Below are positions 6,733 through 10,004 of a stretch of 10,004 nt of DNA, one piece after another. A program made the position numbers and the translations under genes. The notes under the pieces are model-generated. The model ran no database searches and had not been told where the DNA came from. It saw only the letters and a program-made list of their open reading frames with translations. The first letter of the stretch is position 1. Each line of letters starts with the position of its first letter. Source of the DNA: Proteobacteria bacterium UBA964 (GTDB lineage: Bacteria; Pseudomonadota; Gammaproteobacteria; Steroidobacterales; Steroidobacteraceae). The stretch lies in the NCBI GenBank assembly GCA_002292945.1, contig DBCG01000017.1:1-10004 (forward strand), read 5' to 3'.

Positions 6733-7297
6733 GACTGCGCGCCTCTTGCGTGACGGGCGAAGGTGCGGGAGAGGTGCCGTCGAGTTGTGTCGCAAGGTGG
6801 CTCAGGAGTGGCAGCAGCACGGCCCAGCCGAGCGCCTGCACCCCGAGAGCGAGCGCTGGATCGGCCATCTCGAGGCCTCCCAGCCGGCCGCCTGCGAGGT
6901 AGGAGACCGGACCGCCGATCCCGCCGACCAGCGCCGCCAGCCAGAGCCGGCCCTTCAGGAACCCCATGGACAGGTTGAGCGAGGTGGCGAACACCGCCCA
7001 AAGCGCGACCATCCAGTAGGGCGCGAGGCCGGGAACGATGATGCCGCTCGGGTAGGTGAACAGGCCCATGGCGATCAAGGCGCTGTCCCAGACCAGTCCG
7101 ATCACGGAGGCCGTGACGATCAGCAGCGCCTCCGGGGCGGCCCGCTTGACGAGCGCCAGGTGCAACACGATCACCGCCGCGGCGACCAACGTACCGGCGA
7201 GGGCCCGGTCGTTGGCGCCGCCCAGCACACAGGCAGACCATGCGACCTGGCAGCCGATGAAGTTGAGGGCGATCTTCGGGTCGACATTCATTTTCAT
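6725..7297 (-). CDS. DUF2878 integral membrane protein
   Basis: This 190-residue multi-spanning protein has hydrophobic segments at about 9-27, 33-51, 57-78, 92-112, 118-138 and 148-168. It carries the DUF2878 hallmarks as I remember them: N-terminal NFIGCQVAWSACVLGG, central LVWDSALIAMGLFTYP, LNLSMGFLKG, and GGIGGPVSYLAGGRLG. Function is unknown. DUF2878 and DUF1295 often travel together, in my recollection, in gammaproteobacterial membrane-lipid clusters with cyclopropane-synthase-like methyltransferases; none lies in this block. The start is ATG at 7297 (a second in-frame ATG is at 7291). Only a weak AGGA tract precedes it, and the predicted promoter places transcription start near 7298, so the message may be leaderless. 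It overlaps DUF1295 by eight bases and appears to be the first gene of the operon. A candidate response-regulator box lies directly upstream. Confidence 0.8.
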   Translation of the reverse strand: MKMNVDPKIALNFIGCQVAWSACVLGGANDRALAGTLVAAAVIVLHLALVKRAAPEALLIVTASVIGLVWDSALIAMGLFTYPSGIIVPGLAPYWMVALWAVFATSLNLSMGFLKGRLWLAALVGGIGGPVSYLAGGRLGGLEMADPALALGVQALGWAVLLPLLSHLATQLDGTSPAPSPVTQEARSHV

Positions 7298-7304
7298 TGG
7301 GGGG

Positions 7305-7347
7305 ATCCTGCAGGGTCTGCTGTGAAGCGGATGTGAAGACGCCGTCA
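7305..7347 (-). promoter_or_regulatory. Response-regulator box and -10 element upstream of DUF2878
   Basis: On the minus strand CTTCAC (7338-7333), N5, CTTCAC (7327-7322) form an 11-bp direct repeat, with a weaker third hexamer TCTGAC one further turn upstream (7349-7344). Exactly 11 bases after the second hexamer lies CAGGAT (7310-7305), a -10-like hexamer, giving a start near 7298. The segment 7322-7347 matches 8082-8107 at 24 of 26 positions. Its 5' end overlaps the stop codon of the preceding beta-barrel gene. OmpR/PhoB-family regulators bind such repeats, and Pho and PhoP boxes lie 10-12 bp from the -10. Binding by the regulator encoded in this window is inferred. Confidence 0.6.
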
Positions 7348-8025
7348 GAAGCGCCAGCCGAAGGACACGGTGACAGCGAGCGGTTCGTAGTCGGCCTTGA
7401 TCCGACCGACCGCGCCGCCTTCCTCGCCGTCGAGCTCCACGCCGGAGACCAGCAGGTAGCGGACGCCGGCATCGACGAACGCGCGCTCGCCGAAGGAGTA
7501 CCGCGCACCTATGAGCGCTTGCACGCCCGCGCCCGAGCCGCTGAAGGACTTCTCGACGCCGCCGGTCTCGAAGTCGACATCGACCTCGGTCGCGTAGACG
7601 GCACCGAGTCCGGCGTAGGTCTTCGCGCTCGGTGAGCCGAACAGGTCGAAGTCGCGCAGCGCGTTCACGGCCACCGTCGTCGACGCATAGTTGCCATCGC
7701 CCGCCGTGCCGGTCACGAGCGTGAAGTTCGGGTGATCGACCGACTGGTACATGAACTCGGCTTCGACGCGCCAGGCATCGCCCACATAGCGGCCGATCGC
7801 GGCGCCGGTCAGGATGCCGTTGTCGAGGGGCAGCGTGCGCGAGGTCACGCCGGCGACGCCGGGGCGCGTGTAATCCAACTGTTGGTCGGATTGGGTCACG
7901 AAGCCGGCGGTGCCGGTGGCGTACCACTTGCGGTCCTCAGACGCACGGGCGGCATCGGCCCCGACCAGCGCGATCAGCACCAGTCCTGCGCGCGCCAGCA
8001 GTCTTTCTGTTTGGATCTTGGTCAT
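7345..8025 (-). CDS. Outer-membrane beta-barrel protein
   Basis: This 226-residue exported protein has a signal peptide at residues 1-28 (Lys/Arg start, core ARAGLVLIALVGADA, cleavage ARA|SEDRK). The mature ~198 residues alternate polar and hydrophobic positions in about eight amphipathic strands (KWYATGTAGFV, GILTGAAIGRYVG, WRVEAEFMYQS, TYAGLGAVYATEV, AGVQALIGARYSFG, FVDAGVRYLLVSG, LAVTVSFGWRF). It ends in Trp-Arg-Phe, with the terminal aromatic residue recognised by the BAM machinery. Size and pattern suit the small eight-stranded OmpA-N/OmpW-like 'outer membrane beta-barrel' group. A transport or adhesion role cannot be assigned. A strong Shine-Dalgarno (AAGGAG, seven bases before the ATG) sets the start. 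It has its own promoter with phased regulator repeats (8082-8120), and its stop codon lies inside the DUF2878 promoter. Confidence 0.85.
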   Translation of the reverse strand: MTKIQTERLLARAGLVLIALVGADAARASEDRKWYATGTAGFVTQSDQQLDYTRPGVAGVTSRTLPLDNGILTGAAIGRYVGDAWRVEAEFMYQSVDHPNFTLVTGTAGDGNYASTTVAVNALRDFDLFGSPSAKTYAGLGAVYATEVDVDFETGGVEKSFSGSGAGVQALIGARYSFGERAFVDAGVRYLLVSGVELDGEEGGAVGRIKADYEPLAVTVSFGWRF

Positions 8026-8064
8026 GGAATCACTCCTTGTTGGTTGACGGAATCGACGCGATGG

Positions 8065-8120
8065 ATGCTGAAGGCTCCGCCGTGAAGCGGACGTGAAGCC
8101 GCCGTCAAGGGTCGGTCAAA
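8065..8120 (-). promoter_or_regulatory. Four-hexamer response-regulator array and -10 element upstream of the beta-barrel gene
   Basis: Read on the plus strand, GTGAAG (8082), GTGAAG (8093), GTCAAG (8104) and GTCAAA (8115) recur at exactly 11-bp intervals, one helical turn each, enough for two regulator dimers in tandem. On the transcribed minus strand CAGCAT (8070-8065) follows the last hexamer after 11 bases and would be the -10. Transcription would then start near 8058, leaving a leader of about 33 bases that ends in the AAGGAG ribosome site. The first 26 bases (8082-8107) match the element ahead of DUF2878. The array also sits ~66 bp from the divergent permease start and might affect it. 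Confidence 0.62.
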
Positions 8121-8169
8121 GCGTCGGAATGCTTGCCCCTCGGGATGCTGGCCGCGATTTCCGACCCGC

Positions 8170-8178
8170 TGATACACT
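8170..8178 (+). promoter_or_regulatory. Extended -10 promoter of the NRAMP-pxpA operon
   Basis: TG-A-TACACT at 8170-8178 fits an extended -10 element. The predicted start, near 8185, directly abuts the ATG at 8186. No -35 is recognisable, which extended -10 promoters can tolerate. There is no Shine-Dalgarno between 8160 and 8185, in keeping with a leaderless message. Confidence 0.4.
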
Positions 8179-8185
8179 CCCACGC

Positions 8186-9391
8186 ATGAGATCGCGCCGC
8201 GCTTCGTTGACCGCCGCCGTCTTCCTGATGGCGACCTCGGCCATCGGTCCTGGCTTCATCACCCAGACCGCGACCTTCACCAGCACGCTCGGCGCCGCGT
8301 TCGCCTTCGGTATCTTGGCGTCGATCCTCATCGACTTCGTCGTGCAGCTGAACATCTGGCGCGTGGTGACGCTCACCCGCATGCGCGCGTCGGATCTCGC
8401 CAATGCGGCGCTCCCCGGCAGCGGCTATCTGCTCACGGTCCTGGTCGTCATCGGCGGCCTTTTCTTCAACATCGGCAACATCGGTGGGACGGGTCTCGGT
8501 CTCAACGCGCTCGTAGGCCTCGACCCCAAGTGGGGCGGGCTTTTGAGCGCGCTGTTTGCCCTCGGTCTTTTCCTGTCGCGCCGCGCAGGCGTCGCGTTCG
8601 ACCGCCTGGTCATCGTCGCGGGCGTGGTGATGATCGCGTTGACGGTGTATGTCGCGTTCGTCTCGTCGCCGCCGGTCGGTGAGGCGCTGCGCCAGACCGT
8701 GTTCCCCGACCAGGTCGACTTCGCGACCATCACCACCATCGTCGGTGGAACGGTCGGCGGCTACATCACCTACGCGGGCGCGCATCGTCTGCTCGACAAA
8801 GGAATGACCGGACCCGAGAACCTCGATGCGGTCAGTCGCGCAGCGCTCACGGGCATCGCTGTGACCGGCGTCATGCGCTTCGTTCTTTTTTTGGCGGTGC
8901 TTGGCGTGGTGGCTGCCGGCACCCGGATCGATCTGTCAGGCGGCAGCGCCAACCCCGCCGCGCAGGCTTTCGAGGCGGCGGCCGGCACCATGGGTCTGCA
9001 GCTCTTCGGCGCGATCCTGTGGATCGCCGCGCTCACCAGCGTCATCGGCGCCGCCTATACTTCGGTCTCGTTCCTGACAGTGTTCAAGGCGGACATGAGT
9101 GAGCGCGCCCGCGACATCGCCACGGTCGCTTTCATCGGCGTCTCGCTCGTGCTGTATCTCGTCATCACCACGCCGCCTGCCAAAATGCTGGTGTTCGTCG
9201 GCGGCCTGAACGGCTTGATCCTGCCGATTGGGTTCTCCATCGTCCTGTACGCCGCCTGGGCGCGTTCGGACCTGATGGGCGGCCACCGCTATCCGCGCTG
9301 GCTGCTCGGCCTCGGTGTCGGCGTCTGTGCGTTGACTTGGTACATGGGGTACAAGTCGATCGGCCCGATCTTCGCGCTGCTGGGGGAATGA
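8186..9391 (+). CDS. Divergent NRAMP-family permease (YcsG-like) linked to pxpA
   Basis: This 401-residue polytopic membrane protein has about 11 hydrophobic helices. The NRAMP fold is recognisable from TM1 (SAIGPGFITQTATFTST), the following VVQLNIWRVV...ASDLANA segment, and TM6 (VGGTVGGYITYAGAHRLLD). Canonical NRAMP metal transporters carry DPGN in TM1 and a Met-Pro-His motif in TM6. Here both are replaced (TATFTST; GGYITYAGAH), so divalent-metal transport as in MntH is unlikely. Linkage to pxpA parallels Bacillus subtilis ycsF-ycsG, suggesting that it moves 5-oxoproline, a related lactam or a counter-ion; that is inference. The ATG at 8186 is chosen because TM1 starts properly after a basic MRSRR. 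The frame extends to a GTG at 8093, but that lies inside the regulator array and the added residues look non-coding. A T7 run (8886-8892) lies within the gene. Confidence 0.85.
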   Translation: MRSRRASLTAAVFLMATSAIGPGFITQTATFTSTLGAAFAFGILASILIDFVVQLNIWRVVTLTRMRASDLANAALPGSGYLLTVLVVIGGLFFNIGNIGGTGLGLNALVGLDPKWGGLLSALFALGLFLSRRAGVAFDRLVIVAGVVMIALTVYVAFVSSPPVGEALRQTVFPDQVDFATITTIVGGTVGGYITYAGAHRLLDKGMTGPENLDAVSRAALTGIAVTGVMRFVLFLAVLGVVAAGTRIDLSGGSANPAAQAFEAAAGTMGLQLFGAILWIAALTSVIGAAYTSVSFLTVFKADMSERARDIATVAFIGVSLVLYLVITTPPAKMLVFVGGLNGLILPIGFSIVLYAAWARSDLMGGHRYPRWLLGLGVGVCALTWYMGYKSIGPIFALLGE

Positions 9392-9393
9392 CC
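9382..9393 (+). promoter_or_regulatory. Shine-Dalgarno deciding the pxpA start
   Basis: GGGGG at 9382-9386 lies seven bases before the ATG at 9394 but only one base before the alternative ATG at 9388. This favours 9394 as the start. Confidence 0.5.
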
Positions 9394-10004
9394 ATGGAAT
9401 CGATCGATCTCAACAGCGATCTCGGCGAGAGCTACGGCGCGTGGCGCATGGGCGATGACGCGGCCATGATCGAGCTCGTCACGAGCGCCAATGTCGCCTG
9501 CGGTTTCCATGCCGGCGACCCGGCCGGCATCCTGCACACCGTGAAGGTGGCGGTCGGGCGCGGCGTCGCCATCGGCGCGCATGTCTCGTATCCCGACCGT
9601 GCCGGCTTCGGGCGGCGCGACATGGACATCGCGCCGGCGGATCTCACCGCTGATGTGATCTACCAGATCGGTGCACTCTCAGGGGCCGCCGCCGCCGCAG
9701 GTGCGCGGGTGCGGTATGTGAAGCCGCACGGCGCGCTCTACAACCGCATCGCCGTAGACCCTGTGCAGGGTGCGGCCGTGATCGCTGCGCTCAGGGCCGT
9801 CGATCCTTCGCTCGTGTTGATGGGCCTCGCGGGTGCGCCCATCCTCGACCAAGCGTGCGCAGCGGGGCTCGCCGTCGTCGCAGAGGCCTACGCGGATCGC
9901 GCGTACACGCCGGCGGGGCATCTGGTGTCGCGTCGCGAGGCCGGTGCCGTGCTGCACGATCCGGTGGTGATCGCGGCACGCATGGTCCGGCTTGCGACCG
10001 AGGG
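9394..10004 (+). CDS. pxpA: 5-oxoprolinase (ATP-hydrolysing) subunit A, LamB/YcsF family (3' end outside window)
   Basis: The first 203 residues of a protein usually ~245-255 aa long are present. PxpA, with PxpB and PxpC, opens 5-oxoproline (pyroglutamate) to glutamate at the cost of ATP in the cytosol. The family motifs follow in order: SIDLNSDLGESYG at the N-terminus, TSANVACGFHAGDP (about 30-43), IGAHVSYPDRAGFGRR (about 60-75), VRYVKPHGALYN, VVAEAYADRAYTPAGHLVSRR, and a final PVVIAARM. The conserved Asp, His and Lys-Pro-His residues are all present. Usual relatives have Pro where this protein has Val in GAHVSYPD, a mild variation. An in-frame ATG at 9388 overlaps the permease stop (ATGA), but ribosome-site spacing favours 9394. 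The tight junction means it is co-transcribed with the permease. pxpB and pxpC would be expected downstream. Confidence 0.93.
   Translation, partial: MESIDLNSDLGESYGAWRMGDDAAMIELVTSANVACGFHAGDPAGILHTVKVAVGRGVAIGAHVSYPDRAGFGRRDMDIAPADLTADVIYQIGALSGAAAAAGARVRYVKPHGALYNRIAVDPVQGAAVIAALRAVDPSLVLMGLAGAPILDQACAAGLAVVAEAYADRAYTPAGHLVSRREAGAVLHDPVVIAARMVRLATE

Noticed and set aside
7303..7314. GGATCC overlapping CCTGCAGG, resembling a cloning-site remnant
   Set aside because: The flanking genes run on seamlessly, the -10-like hexamer overlaps it at the conserved spacing, and no vector-like sequence surrounds it. Short palindromes of this sort arise by chance.
7298..7927. An N-terminal extension of DUF2878 of about 210 codons
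   Set aside because: It would overlap most of the beta-barrel gene in another frame and reads as Arg-rich noise; the conserved part starts at the ATG at 7297.
8044..8108. TTGACGG (8044-8050) and CCGTCAA (8102-8108) as a long-range inverted repeat
   Set aside because: Only seven bases pair, with no extension on either side, over a 51-base gap; one arm is already explained by the phased hexamer array.

Overview
The window is a GC-rich, tightly packed stretch of a Gram-negative chromosome. A signal-peptide outer-membrane beta-barrel, an OmpR-family two-component pair, and a DUF2878/DUF1295/DUF6134 set that I associate with Gammaproteobacteria suggest a high-GC gammaproteobacterium (a Xanthomonadales-, Steroidobacter- or Nevskia-like lineage). 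This placement is inference; no rRNA or other taxonomic marker is present. No tRNA, rRNA, CRISPR array or insertion sequence was seen, and no gene-free stretch exceeds 300 bases; the longest is about 160 bases, at 8026-8185.

Layout. 1-551 (+) is the 3' part of a SAM-dependent methyltransferase. 628-2400 (+) is a 590-aa protein of unknown function with four N-terminal membrane segments and a large soluble region containing an internal duplication. 2447-3153 (+) is a VapBC toxin-antitoxin module with overlapping genes, an apparently leaderless promoter and a palindrome over the vapB start codon. From 3166 to 8025 everything is on the minus strand. In transcription order it is an outer-membrane beta-barrel protein (8025-7345), DUF2878 (7297-6725), DUF1295 (6732-5956), a secreted DUF6134 protein (5925-5185), an OmpR/PhoB-family response regulator (5146-4442) and its histidine kinase (4452-3166). 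Divergent from this block, 8186-9391 (+) is a variant NRAMP-family permease lacking the usual metal-binding motifs, followed by pxpA (5-oxoprolinase subunit A), which runs off the window end.

The most interesting signal is in the non-coding DNA of the minus-strand block. A 26-bp element matching at 24 of 26 positions occurs twice, upstream of the beta-barrel gene and upstream of DUF2878. On the transcribed strand it contains CTTCAC-N5-CTTCAC, hexamers repeating every 11 bp as expected of OmpR/PhoB-type sites. In both copies a CAG(C/G)AT hexamer lies exactly 11 nt downstream, the geometry of Pho-box and PhoP-box activated promoters. At the beta-barrel promoter the phased array extends to four hexamers (8082-8120). 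The simplest model is that the two-component system encoded at the end of the block activates both the outer-membrane protein and its own operon, DUF2878-DUF1295-DUF6134-regulator-kinase. That would make this a self-regulated envelope or membrane-lipid module of unknown chemistry.

The NRAMP-pxpA pair looks like the start of a 5-oxoproline utilisation operon, in which the permease has probably changed substrate.
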